From a bacterium (lineage in GTDB: Bacteria; Margulisbacteria; Marinamargulisbacteria; UBA6595), in contig JAQCBC010000006.1 in the NCBI GenBank assembly GCA_027621615.1, forward strand, positions 1 to 13,590: a stretch of DNA of 13,590 nucleotides, given 5' to 3'. The position numbers and the translations under genes were made by a program. Every line of letters begins with the position of its first letter. Position 1 is the stretch's first letter. Positions 1 through 7,348 of the stretch are shown one piece after another. The notes under the pieces were generated by a model, which had not been told where the DNA came from, made no database searches, and saw only the letters and a program-made list of their open reading frames with translations.

Positions 1-121
1 CATACCGCAACACACGGGTCTCAGTACCGCTTAGCATCAAATATTATGCGCCAACTATATCGTTAGCTATAGGCCAACACCCTAAGAATCTGGTACACTA
101 TCATTTGGTGATTTAACAAAT
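1..121. other. Upstream flank of the tRNA, no identifiable gene
   Basis: On the + strand, frame 1 is open from base 1 to a TAG at 64-66 and frame 3 is open to a TAA near 112-116. Either could be the last residues of a gene entering from the left. The remaining stretch is too short for me to recognise a family. A possible -10 hexamer for the tRNA lies at 94-99. I see no repeat or hairpin worth naming. Confidence 0.3.
94..99 (+). promoter_or_regulatory. Possible -10 element of the tRNA promoter
   Basis: TACACT matches 4 of 6 positions of TATAAT and lies 22 bases before the mature tRNA 5' end. This is a normal distance for a short precursor leader trimmed by RNase P. No convincing -35 hexamer is seen 16-18 bases upstream, so the call is weak. 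Confidence 0.3.
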
Positions 122-200
122 GGCGACGTAGCTCAGTTTTGGTTAGAGCACACGGTTCATACCCGTGGGGTCACTGGTTCAAGTCCAGTCGTCGCTACCA
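122..200 (+). tRNA. tRNA-Met (anticodon CAT), elongator type
   Basis: A complete cloverleaf can be folded by eye. It has a 7-bp acceptor stem, a GCTC/GAGC D stem, a CACGG/CCGTG anticodon stem with loop TTCATAC, a five-base variable region GGGTC, and an ACTGG/CCAGT T stem with loop TTCAAGT. The discriminator is A and the CCA end is genomically encoded (198-200). The anticodon CAT is at 158-160. The anticodon stem lacks the three consecutive G-C pairs of initiator tRNA, and pair 11-24 is C-G, so this is not tRNA-fMet. The 5' half closely resembles elongator tRNA-Met. A tRNA-Ile2, whose CAT is modified to lysidine, cannot be excluded by eye because the T arm resembles it. The first acceptor pair is a G-U wobble (122 with 196). 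Confidence 0.95.
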
Positions 201-268
201 AAGTTACACACCACTCTAATTTTGTTTTTAGGTTTTAAATACAGCTTACTAACCCCATAAACAATACC

Positions 269-274
269 AAGGAG
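269..274 (+). promoter_or_regulatory. Shine-Dalgarno site that fixes an ATT start
   Basis: AAGGAG lies six bases before the ATT at 281. No ATG or GTG exists anywhere from 201 to the in-frame ATG near 410. The TTG codons at 323 and 329 have no Shine-Dalgarno sequence in front of them. This site therefore points to ATT 281 as the start of the synthetase gene. Confidence 0.7.
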
Positions 275-280
275 CCCTTT

Positions 281-2053
281 ATTTCTCGCAAACTTCCTGA
301 TTTTATTCGAACATTACCTGATTTGCTTTTGCATAACGTACTGGCAAATCCAAATAAGCCTTTATTTTTCACCCCCGACGATACAGGAAACTATGTTGGC
401 AACTGCGCCATGGATATTCAACGGCATGTGATGCAGCTGGGGCATGCCTTACGCACCATGGGCATTGCAGCGGGGAATCGGGTTGGTATTTTTGCTCGAA
501 ACCAAACCCGATGGGTCATTGCCGATTTGGCCATCATGAGCATTGGTGCGATTAGCGTCCCCATTTACCCCACCTCAAACCCAGAGGACATCGCCCATAT
601 TACTCAGGATGCCAATATATCGGTAATGTTTGTTGACGATGCTTCGCTGCGCGATCGCATCCCCGAACACATAACACAACTATTTTTAAACAATAATCAC
701 CCCTATCCTAAAACGGACCGCTATCTATCTTGGAATCAAGTATTAGAAAGTGGAAAAACAGCGGACACCAACAGTGGCGCTCTCGCTAAACAAATGGGGG
801 CACTATCTCCCGATCAAACAGCAACCATTGTGTATACATCGGGCACGACCGGACAATCTAAGGGTGTTGTGTTAACCCATGCCAATATTTTGAGTAATGT
901 TCGCGATGTTTTGAGCATTATTCCCCTAAACGAAAATGAAATTGCCCTGAGCTTTCTACCTTTATCTCACATTTTCGAACGGACTGTCGGGTACTACACG
1001 CTGCTGGCGGTTAGCGGTCGTACCTACTATATTCACGATATTGAAACACTCGCTGAATCAATCCTTGAAATTAACCCAACGATTATGCTGAGCGTCCCTC
1101 GACTGTATGAAAAAATACACATGCGCATTCATGCGTCTGCATCTCGAATCCAGCGAATCTTGCTCAAAAGCGCACTGAGAATTAGCCAACACTATCACAC
1201 CAAAAAATCAAAACCCGACTACCTATTAAAACTGGCCTTTTCAGTCGCAGATACCCTGGTTCTTAAAAAAATACGCCAGCGATTTGGTAAACGGATTCGA
1301 TTTTTTGTATCTGGTGGTGCCGGATTAAACCCAAAAATCGCTCAGTTTTTTCATAACTGTGGCTTGCTAATTATCGAGGGATATGGACTAACCGAGGCGA
1401 GCCCAATTATCGCGTGCAATCGACTGGATGCCTTTAAATTTGGAACCGTTGGGCAAAGCCTGCCGAGTGTTACCGTGACGGTTCAAGGCGGCGAATTATT
1501 AGCCAAAGGACCAAATATTATGGTTGGGTATCACAACAATCCCACGGAAACCGACCGAATTTTGTCCCCAGAGGGCTGGCTCTCTACCGGTGATCTGGTG
1601 TCTGTGGATACCGATGGATTTATCTCGATTATTGATCGAAAAAAAGACCTAATTATTCTATCGACTGGAAAAAATGTCCCGCCAATCCCCATTGAATCCA
1701 AATTAAAAGAAAACCGATGGATTCAAGAAGCCGTGCTAATTGGGGATAACCGAAACTACATTGCAGCCGTGATATTTCCAGATCAGGCGCAATTATCTCA
1801 GCATCCGACCCTTGGGAACCGCATCAATACGCCCGACTGGAACACACATCCTGAATTGCTTCAGTTTTACCAAAAAGTTATTCGCAAACAATGCCGATCG
1901 TTTACTTCATTTAAACAACCCAAACAATTTATTTTAGTGACTGAATCCGTTGAACAATTTAGCACCCCTACATTAAAAATCAAACGCCGCCTGATTCAAG
2001 ATTTTTATTGTAATCAATTGGATGAATTGTACAAAACGGCTATTGAATCTTAA
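281..2053 (+). CDS. Long-chain fatty-acyl-CoA synthetase (AMP-forming), probable ATT start
   Basis: This enzyme activates long-chain fatty acids to acyl-CoA with ATP, feeding the beta-oxidation genes downstream. Counting from ATT 281 gives 590 residues. ANL-superfamily motifs are in order: the P-loop YTSGTTGQSKG near 185-195, LSFLPLSHIFER near 223-234, GYGLTEAS near 367-374, STGD near 435-438, DRKKDLIILSTGKN near 452-465, and a C-terminal TPTLKIKRR holding the probable adenylation-step lysine near 566. The LPLSHIFER and SVPRLYEK segments favour the eukaryote-like FAA1 (COG1022) branch over classical FadD. The frame is open back to a TAA at 236-238. From ATT 281 the protein begins (M)SRKLPDFIRTLPDLL, a plausible leading helix for this family. 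TTG 323 is the fallback start and would give 576 residues. Function is confident, but exact chain-length preference is not visible. Confidence 0.93.
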   Translation: MSRKLPDFIRTLPDLLLHNVLANPNKPLFFTPDDTGNYVGNCAMDIQRHVMQLGHALRTMGIAAGNRVGIFARNQTRWVIADLAIMSIGAISVPIYPTSNPEDIAHITQDANISVMFVDDASLRDRIPEHITQLFLNNNHPYPKTDRYLSWNQVLESGKTADTNSGALAKQMGALSPDQTATIVYTSGTTGQSKGVVLTHANILSNVRDVLSIIPLNENEIALSFLPLSHIFERTVGYYTLLAVSGRTYYIHDIETLAESILEINPTIMLSVPRLYEKIHMRIHASASRIQRILLKSALRISQHYHTKKSKPDYLLKLAFSVADTLVLKKIRQRFGKRIRFFVSGGAGLNPKIAQFFHNCGLLIIEGYGLTEASPIIACNRLDAFKFGTVGQSLPSVTVTVQGGELLAKGPNIMVGYHNNPTETDRILSPEGWLSTGDLVSVDTDGFISIIDRKKDLIILSTGKNVPPIPIESKLKENRWIQEAVLIGDNRNYIAAVIFPDQAQLSQHPTLGNRINTPDWNTHPELLQFYQKVIRKQCRSFTSFKQPKQFILVTESVEQFSTPTLKIKRRLIQDFYCNQLDELYKTAIES

Positions 2054-2070
2054 ATGAAACCCTGTATAAT
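2043..2070 (+). promoter_or_regulatory. Sigma70-type promoter for the fadIJ-ACAD operon
   Basis: TTGAAT (2043-2048) and a perfect TATAAT (2065-2070) are separated by 16 bp. The -35 element lies in the last codons of the synthetase gene and the stop codon is in the spacer. Predicted transcription starts near 2077, leaving a leader of about 23 bases before the thiolase ATG at 2100. The beta-oxidation operon can therefore be expressed independently of the synthetase. Confidence 0.65.
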
Positions 2071-2099
2071 GATGCTAATCCCTATGAGTACAAAGCCCA

Positions 2100-3362
2100 A
2101 TGTCTAAAAAAGATAGGCTCGCCATAATTAACGGTTTGCGAACCGGGTTTGGAAAGGCGGGTGGTCAGTTTAAATCCCTACAAGCGGATGATTTGGGGGC
2201 TGTGTTATTGCGAGAAGTATTAGCACAAAGTCCTGTGGATGCAACTCAAATTACCGACGTGTTTTTGGGCAATGTTGCCCAACCCGGTCACGCCGCCAAC
2301 ATCGCCCGCGTGATTGCCTTAAAAGCCGGACTCGATCAAGGCATCCCCGCAGCAACCGTACACCGCAATTGCGCATCGGGCATGGAATCCATTAGCACAG
2401 CCTATCAGGCTATTGCATCGAAACAATCGGACATTTGTGTCGTGGGCGGTGTTGAATCCATGTCCAACATCCCCCTACTGTTTAACGCCTCCATGACCCA
2501 ATTTTTTGAAACGTTGTCCCGACTCAAATCCACCAAAGATAAACTGCGGCATTGCTTGTCTTTTCGCCCCCGGTTTATGACACCGATTATTGGTGTTGTG
2601 CAGGGCCTTACCGATCCAGTATCCAATTTAATTATGGGGTTAACAGCCGAAAATTTAGCGCAAGAATTTTGCATCACCCGTGCCGAACAAGATGCCTATG
2701 CTGTGTTGAGCCACCAAAAAGCCGCTACTGCTGAATCCAAGCATCGGTTTGATTGTGAACGCCATGCAATTCCCAATCCAGGCTACACCCACATGATTCA
2801 CAATGACGAATGCATTCGCAACGACCAATCGCTGGACGCTCTAGGCAAATTGCGCCCGTACTTTGACCGAAAGCTCGGAACCGTAACCGTGGGCAATGCC
2901 TGTCCCATTAACGATGGGGCTGTTGCGATGATCGTCATGGCCGAATCTAAAGCGGCCGAGATGGGGCTGTCGCCCATAGGCTATATTCATGATTATGCGT
3001 ACGCTGGGTTAGAACCAGAACGCATGGGCTTAGGGCCGGTTTATGCAACCCAGGCGCTGCTTAAAAAAACAGGGTTTACACTCAACGATTTTGACATTAT
3101 TGAAATTAACGAAGCATTTGCCGCTCAGGTCATTGCGTGCGAACGAGCGTTTGAGCAGTACGGCATTGGCAAAATTGATCCTAAAAAGCTAAACGTGAAT
3201 GGTGGCGCCATTGCCTTGGGGCACCCTGTTGGCGCCACGGGTGCGCGACTCATCTTAACCGCTTTGCATGAACTTCGAATCCAACAAAAAGAACGAGCGC
3301 TTGCAACATTGTGTATTGGGGGTGGCCAGGGTGGCGCCTTCATTGTGGAGGCTGCTGCATGA
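2100..3362 (+). CDS. fadI: Acetyl-CoA C-acyltransferase (3-ketoacyl-CoA thiolase), FadI / trifunctional-protein beta type
   Basis: This enzyme carries out the last step of beta-oxidation, cleaving 3-ketoacyl-CoA with CoA to acetyl-CoA and a shortened acyl-CoA. It has 420 residues. The nucleophilic cysteine is C91 in NCASGMES. The catalytic histidine is H375 in GGAIALGHPVGATGA, and the second cysteine is C405 in CIGGGQGG. Between about residues 130 and 185 there is an extra amphipathic segment (FFETLSRLKSTKDKLRH and following). This matches the insertion that separates FadI and mitochondrial HADHB from the shorter FadA, and in HADHB it contributes to membrane association. The length is close to E. 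coli FadI (436). No clear Shine-Dalgarno site precedes ATG 2100, but it follows a good promoter. The gene overlaps the next one by ATGA, suggesting a stoichiometric complex with the FadJ-like protein. Confidence 0.93.
   Translation: MSKKDRLAIINGLRTGFGKAGGQFKSLQADDLGAVLLREVLAQSPVDATQITDVFLGNVAQPGHAANIARVIALKAGLDQGIPAATVHRNCASGMESISTAYQAIASKQSDICVVGGVESMSNIPLLFNASMTQFFETLSRLKSTKDKLRHCLSFRPRFMTPIIGVVQGLTDPVSNLIMGLTAENLAQEFCITRAEQDAYAVLSHQKAATAESKHRFDCERHAIPNPGYTHMIHNDECIRNDQSLDALGKLRPYFDRKLGTVTVGNACPINDGAVAMIVMAESKAAEMGLSPIGYIHDYAYAGLEPERMGLGPVYATQALLKKTGFTLNDFDIIEINEAFAAQVIACERAFEQYGIGKIDPKKLNVNGGAIALGHPVGATGARLILTALHELRIQQKERALATLCIGGGQGGAFIVEAAA
3346..3351 (+). promoter_or_regulatory. Shine-Dalgarno site for the FadJ-like gene
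   Basis: TGGAGG ends seven bases before ATG 3359. It supports that start, in the ATGA overlap, over the longer in-frame extension beginning at GTG/TTG-like codons near 3311. Confidence 0.7.
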
Positions 3363-5452
3363 TTTGGGCCCTTGAATCCACCGACGGACACTACTGCCTC
3401 ACCTATAACTGCGAGGCCAACACCATGCCCATTTTAACAACGGCCGCTTTACATGAACTGGATCTTCATCTCAGTCAGCTTGCAACCGATTCCAAATGCT
3501 TAAGCTTGCAAATTCGAAGCAATAAACCTCATGTATTTATTGCTGGCGCTGATATTCAAGAAATCGCCGCTATTCACGACGCCCACGATGGCAGAGAAAA
3601 AGCCACTATGGGTCAAGACATATTGAATCGCTTGGAAGACCTTCCCTTTCCAACCCTGGCTGTGATTGATGGGGCCTGTTTAGGCGGGGGCTTAGAATTG
3701 GCCCTAGCTTGTACATATCGCATTGCATCAGATCACGCCAAAACACAGCTGGGATTACCCGAAACAACCCTGGGCATTATTCCGGGATTTGGGGGCACGT
3801 ATCGATTACCCAAAACCATTGGTTTAGCCGCCAGTTTGGGTATGATTTTAGGCGGTCGATCCGTATCCGCCACCAAAGCGTTAAAACTTGGCCTAGTGGA
3901 TCGACTCGAAAAGGGTGCCTTTTTATCCGATACCAGCAATCAATGGGTTCGAACCCTCAAGCCCACACGATCGCACAAACACAGTGCCGGGTTACCCGGT
4001 AAATCAACCCTAATCACCCACATGGCCAAAAAAGCCGTAATGAAAAAAACAAACGGCCATTACCCCGCTCCGCTTGCCGCCCTAAAAACCATACAAAAAA
4101 CAGCGTTTAAATCTCGAGACTACGCCCTTAAACAAGAAGCCAACGCCTTTGGGGAGTTGGTTCATACCGATACCTGCAAAACCTTCGTTGGCCTCTATTT
4201 CGCCAACGAAGACCTTAAACGCTGTGGCGGTGACACGCGTCTCACCCAGTCCAGTTCCACACGGCCAACCTCAGTGGGCGTTTTAGGCGCTGGATTTATG
4301 GGCGGCGGGATTGCCTTTGCATGCGCCAATGCAGGCTTTCAAACACGACTTCAAGATTTAAACTGGGAAGCCATTTTAAGTGGTTATAAAACCGTGCACA
4401 CATACTGCCAACAAGCCACGCAACGCAAAAAAATGACGGTGCACGATAGTACCACTATTTTGCATCGATTATCTGGAAATATCGCGCCCACTAGCCTAAC
4501 TAAACAACCGTTTATTATTGAGGCTATTGTTGAAGACTTGGCCATTAAAAAAACCGTATTTAAATCACTTGAACCCCACATTGACCCCACGGCTATTCTG
4601 GCCAGCAACACGTCGGGGTTGTCTATTGATCAAATGGCCGACGGGCTTCAGCATCCTGAACGATTGATTGGATTGCATTTTTTTAGTCCGGTCAATCGCA
4701 TGCCCTTGGTTGAAATTATACCCGGTCAACACACCAGCTTGGATACGATTCATGCCACATTTGCTTTTGCCAAGCACATCAAAAAAACACCAATTGTTGT
4801 TAAAAACAGCCCCGGATTTTTAATTAATCGGGTGTTAATCCCCTATGTGAATGAAGCTGTTCATATGGTATGCGAAGGCTATGCCATTCCGGCCATTGAC
4901 CGGATTGCCACGCAATTTGGCATGCCGGTAGGCCCATTAACATTGGTCGACGAAGTGGGCATTGATATTGGCATGAAAGTTGCCAAGCAATTGGGGGATC
5001 ATTTCGGTGACCGACTCCGGGTAGCCAGTTTGTTTCAAGTTTTTGAACAAAACCCCGGTTGGCTCGGCAAAAAAACAAAACTTGGTTTTTACGATTACAC
5101 CAGTAAAAAAACAGTAAACAAAAAGCTGTTGAGCTCCGTCACGCCCAAAGCCTACTCGACCGATATAATTGAAGATCGCCTGATGCTAACACTGTTAAAC
5201 GAAGCGTCTCGGTGCGTAGAAGAATCGGTTGTGTCAGACCCCAAGTTGCTAGACATGGGACTTATTATGGGTATGGGATTCCCACCATTTCGGGGGGGGG
5301 TTCTGCGATATGCCGATGCATTGGGCATTCCCACCGTTGTCGACAAGCTGAACCGGCTAGCGGATACCGTCCATGATCGGTTTGCACCGAGTGAGTTATT
5401 GGTCACAATGGCAAAAAAGAATCAGCAATTTTATTCAGGAGGTAACACATGA
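3359..5452 (+). CDS. fadJ: Enoyl-CoA hydratase / 3-hydroxyacyl-CoA dehydrogenase (FadJ / trifunctional-protein alpha type)
   Basis: This bifunctional enzyme performs the hydration and NAD-dependent oxidation steps of beta-oxidation. It has 697 residues from ATG 3359 (E. coli FadJ has 714). The N-terminal crotonase domain (about 1-190) carries the oxyanion-hole segment FIAGADI (60-66). It also has GACLGGGLELALA with catalytic E113 and LGLPETTLGIIPGFGG with catalytic E135, equivalent to FadB E119 and E139. The Rossmann motif GVLGAGFMGGG spans 307-317. The dehydrogenase pair is H440 in GLHFFSPVNRMPLVEII, with E452 as partner. SPGFLINR (484-491) and a C-terminal helical domain with FPPFRGG (641-647) complete the fold. 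All key residues are present. The gene overlaps both neighbours by ATGA. A nine-G run at 5292-5300 lies inside the FPPFRGG codons. Confidence 0.95.
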   Translation: MIWALESTDGHYCLTYNCEANTMPILTTAALHELDLHLSQLATDSKCLSLQIRSNKPHVFIAGADIQEIAAIHDAHDGREKATMGQDILNRLEDLPFPTLAVIDGACLGGGLELALACTYRIASDHAKTQLGLPETTLGIIPGFGGTYRLPKTIGLAASLGMILGGRSVSATKALKLGLVDRLEKGAFLSDTSNQWVRTLKPTRSHKHSAGLPGKSTLITHMAKKAVMKKTNGHYPAPLAALKTIQKTAFKSRDYALKQEANAFGELVHTDTCKTFVGLYFANEDLKRCGGDTRLTQSSSTRPTSVGVLGAGFMGGGIAFACANAGFQTRLQDLNWEAILSGYKTVHTYCQQATQRKKMTVHDSTTILHRLSGNIAPTSLTKQPFIIEAIVEDLAIKKTVFKSLEPHIDPTAILASNTSGLSIDQMADGLQHPERLIGLHFFSPVNRMPLVEIIPGQHTSLDTIHATFAFAKHIKKTPIVVKNSPGFLINRVLIPYVNEAVHMVCEGYAIPAIDRIATQFGMPVGPLTLVDEVGIDIGMKVAKQLGDHFGDRLRVASLFQVFEQNPGWLGKKTKLGFYDYTSKKTVNKKLLSSVTPKAYSTDIIEDRLMLTLLNEASRCVEESVVSDPKLLDMGLIMGMGFPPFRGGVLRYADALGIPTVVDKLNRLADTVHDRFAPSELLVTMAKKNQQFYSGGNT
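5292..5300 (+). repeat. Nine-G homopolymer inside the fadJ-like gene
   Basis: After a single C at 5291 there are nine consecutive G residues, encoding part of Arg-Gly-Gly-Val in the conserved FPPFRGG motif. It is the longest G run in the window and sits about 150 bases before the stop codon. Confidence 0.9.
5437..5443 (+). promoter_or_regulatory. Near-perfect Shine-Dalgarno site for the acyl-CoA dehydrogenase
   Basis: AGGAGGT ends five bases before ATG 5449. It is one of the two best ribosome sites in the window, implying strong translation of the dehydrogenase in addition to coupling through the ATGA overlap with the upstream gene. Confidence 0.8.
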
Positions 5453-7317
5453 GTAAACACGATAAACAAGCATCCATGGATTTAGCCGAATCGGCCAGAC
5501 AAACCAAATGGCAGCACCCCAGTTTTACGGCTGAGCTTTTCAAAGGCTCATTTCGCTGGGATTTGATTCATCCGTATCCCGCGCAGTCTGAGGCGGACAA
5601 AGCCATTGGCGATGCCGTGCTTGTCGAATTGGAAAAATGCCTAAAAACCCATATTAATCCGGATGAAGTGGACAAAACCGGCGTCTTACCCGAATCAGCC
5701 CTCAATGCACTAAAAGCGGGCGGGTATTTTGGCATGAAAATTCCAAAAGAGTACGGCGGCATGGGGTTATCCGTTACCAATTATGTACGCGCTATGGAGC
5801 TGGTTGCCAGTTGGTGTGGCTCAACAGCCGTATGGCTATCGGCGCATCAAAGCATTGGAGTGCCTCAACCACTCAAAGAATTTGGCACTAACGAACAAAA
5901 ACAAAAATACCTGCCCCGTCTGGCTGCCGGTGCGGTGTCGGCATTTTCACTCACTGAGCCGAATGTTGGGTCCGATCCGGCACGGATGAGCACCACAGCC
6001 ACGCCGATTGACGATGGCAACTATTACATCATCAATGGTCAAAAACTATGGACCACCAACGGCCCTGCGGCTGAACTCTTGGTTGTTATGGCTGAAACCC
6101 CACCCAAGCTAGTTCATGGGAAAGAAAAAAAGCAAATCACCGCTTTTATTGTTGAGACTCCCACCCCAGGCTTGTCGGTCTTGCATGAATGTGAATTCAT
6201 GGGCATTCGGGCGATTCGAAACGGGTGGATGGAATTTAAAGACGTTAAAGTCCCCAAAGAAAATATTATTGGAAACTTAGGCGATGGGCTTAAAATTGCC
6301 TTGGCGACACTGAATGTTGGGCGACTCACCATTCCGGTTATTTCAGCTGGTACGGGTAAAGTGTGTTTGTCTTACTGCCAAGATTGGATTAAACAGCGTG
6401 TTCAATGGGGCCAAGCCATTGGCAAGCACCAAGCCGTTGCCAACTTGATTAATGATATTGCTACCCAAACATTTGCCATTGATGCCATGAGCTTTTTAAC
6501 CTGTTCCTTGATTGAAACGAACAGCGCGGACGTACGCCTAGAAGCAGCAATTGCCAAATATTTTGGCTCCGAACGGGCGTGGGATATGGCGGACAAAACC
6601 GTACAAATCCGTGGTGGACGGGGCTTTGAAACAGCGGATTCATTGCGCAAACGAAATGAACATGGCATCCCAATTGAACGAGTGTTACGCGACACACGGA
6701 TTAACCGAATTATTGAAGGCACCAGCGAAATCATGCACTTGTTTATCGCCCGAGAAGCCATGGATTTGCATATTAAAACCGTCTTTGCTCTAAGCAACCC
6801 GTCAATCAGTATCGGAAAGAAAATCGGCATTGTGTTGAAAGCCGGTTTGTTTTACTTGCTATGGTACCCGAAGCTATGGCTGCCATCGTGGTCGATGTTT
6901 TCAATCAAGCACTTAAACCAGCGCAATTTATCCCAATTGCATTATATCTCACGCACATCCAAACGCCTGGCCAGAAGTTTGTTTCATACCATGATGCGCT
7001 TTGGACCCAAACTCGAATATCAGCAGGCTATTCTTGCGCATTATGTGGATATTGGAACGCTGTTGTTCGCCATGGCGGCAACGCTGTCCAAAGCGGAGTC
7101 TATTTTACATAATCATCAAAACCCCAAAACCATTCAGGCCTTAACAACGGCTTTTTGTCATCAATCTCGCAAAGAAATTGACCAGCACTTTAGAGCGGTT
7201 CGATCGTCAGAACCCAAAGAAAAGCAAGTCGCCAGCAACGCCTTGATGAATACCGATCTGGATTGGCTCATGAATGATATTATTCGATTTAGCAGCAATG
7301 GAACTGGATCCAATTGA
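5449..7317 (+). CDS. Acyl-CoA dehydrogenase with VLCAD/ACAD9-like C-terminal extension
   Basis: This flavoenzyme introduces the trans-2 double bond, the first step of beta-oxidation, passing electrons to an electron-transfer flavoprotein. It has 622 residues. The signature FSLTEPNVGSDPARM (166-180) and the substrate/FAD segment QIRGGRGFE (387-395) are clear. The catalytic base is probably E423 in RIIEGTSEIMH, the position used by VLCAD and MCAD. Typical acyl-CoA dehydrogenases stop near 380-400 residues. Here about 180 residues follow, starting with a hydrophobic, aromatic-rich stretch near 459-481 (IGIVLKAGLFYLLWYPKLW) and then mostly helix. That layout matches mitochondrial VLCAD and ACAD9, whose tail mediates membrane binding and dimer contacts. 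It differs from E. coli FadE, which is longer and has a different tail. There is no signal peptide. The stop codon overlaps the -35 hexamer of the next promoter. Confidence 0.93.
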   Translation: MSKHDKQASMDLAESARQTKWQHPSFTAELFKGSFRWDLIHPYPAQSEADKAIGDAVLVELEKCLKTHINPDEVDKTGVLPESALNALKAGGYFGMKIPKEYGGMGLSVTNYVRAMELVASWCGSTAVWLSAHQSIGVPQPLKEFGTNEQKQKYLPRLAAGAVSAFSLTEPNVGSDPARMSTTATPIDDGNYYIINGQKLWTTNGPAAELLVVMAETPPKLVHGKEKKQITAFIVETPTPGLSVLHECEFMGIRAIRNGWMEFKDVKVPKENIIGNLGDGLKIALATLNVGRLTIPVISAGTGKVCLSYCQDWIKQRVQWGQAIGKHQAVANLINDIATQTFAIDAMSFLTCSLIETNSADVRLEAAIAKYFGSERAWDMADKTVQIRGGRGFETADSLRKRNEHGIPIERVLRDTRINRIIEGTSEIMHLFIAREAMDLHIKTVFALSNPSISIGKKIGIVLKAGLFYLLWYPKLWLPSWSMFSIKHLNQRNLSQLHYISRTSKRLARSLFHTMMRFGPKLEYQQAILAHYVDIGTLLFAMAATLSKAESILHNHQNPKTIQALTTAFCHQSRKEIDQHFRAVRSSEPKEKQVASNALMNTDLDWLMNDIIRFSSNGTGSN

Positions 7318-7342
7318 CGCATACCCCGATTTCTTGTAGACT
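7314..7342 (+). promoter_or_regulatory. Sigma70-type promoter giving a leaderless glutaredoxin transcript
   Basis: TTGACG (7314-7319), 17 bp, then TAGACT (7337-7342). The -10 element ends six bases before the glutaredoxin ATG at 7349, so the expected start point coincides with the A of the ATG. No Shine-Dalgarno sequence is present between -10 and ATG. Confidence 0.65.
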
Positions 7343-7348
7343 GCTACC

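Noticed and set aside
201..240. Possible terminator after the tRNA (T-rich stretch)
   Set aside because: There are T runs near 219-236 but no stable inverted repeat in front of them.
650..659. GCGATCGC octamer, the cyanobacterial HIP1 palindrome
   Set aside because: I noticed only one copy in the window, so it gives no sign of cyanobacterial origin or an enriched repeat.
2084..2107. Seven-codon open frame (ATG 2084 to TAA 2105) overlapping the thiolase start
   Set aside because: It has no ribosome site, no codon pattern suggesting a leader peptide, and is too short to distinguish from chance.
3311..3358. N-terminal extension of the FadJ-like protein by 16 residues
   Set aside because: The added residues are a frame-shifted reading of the thiolase C-terminus. 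ATG 3359 has a good Shine-Dalgarno site and the usual ATGA overlap.
6402..6830. 142-codon open frame on the - strand
   Set aside because: It lies wholly antisense to the highly conserved acyl-CoA dehydrogenase active-site region, has no ribosome site, and its translation resembles no family. It is a shadow of codon bias.
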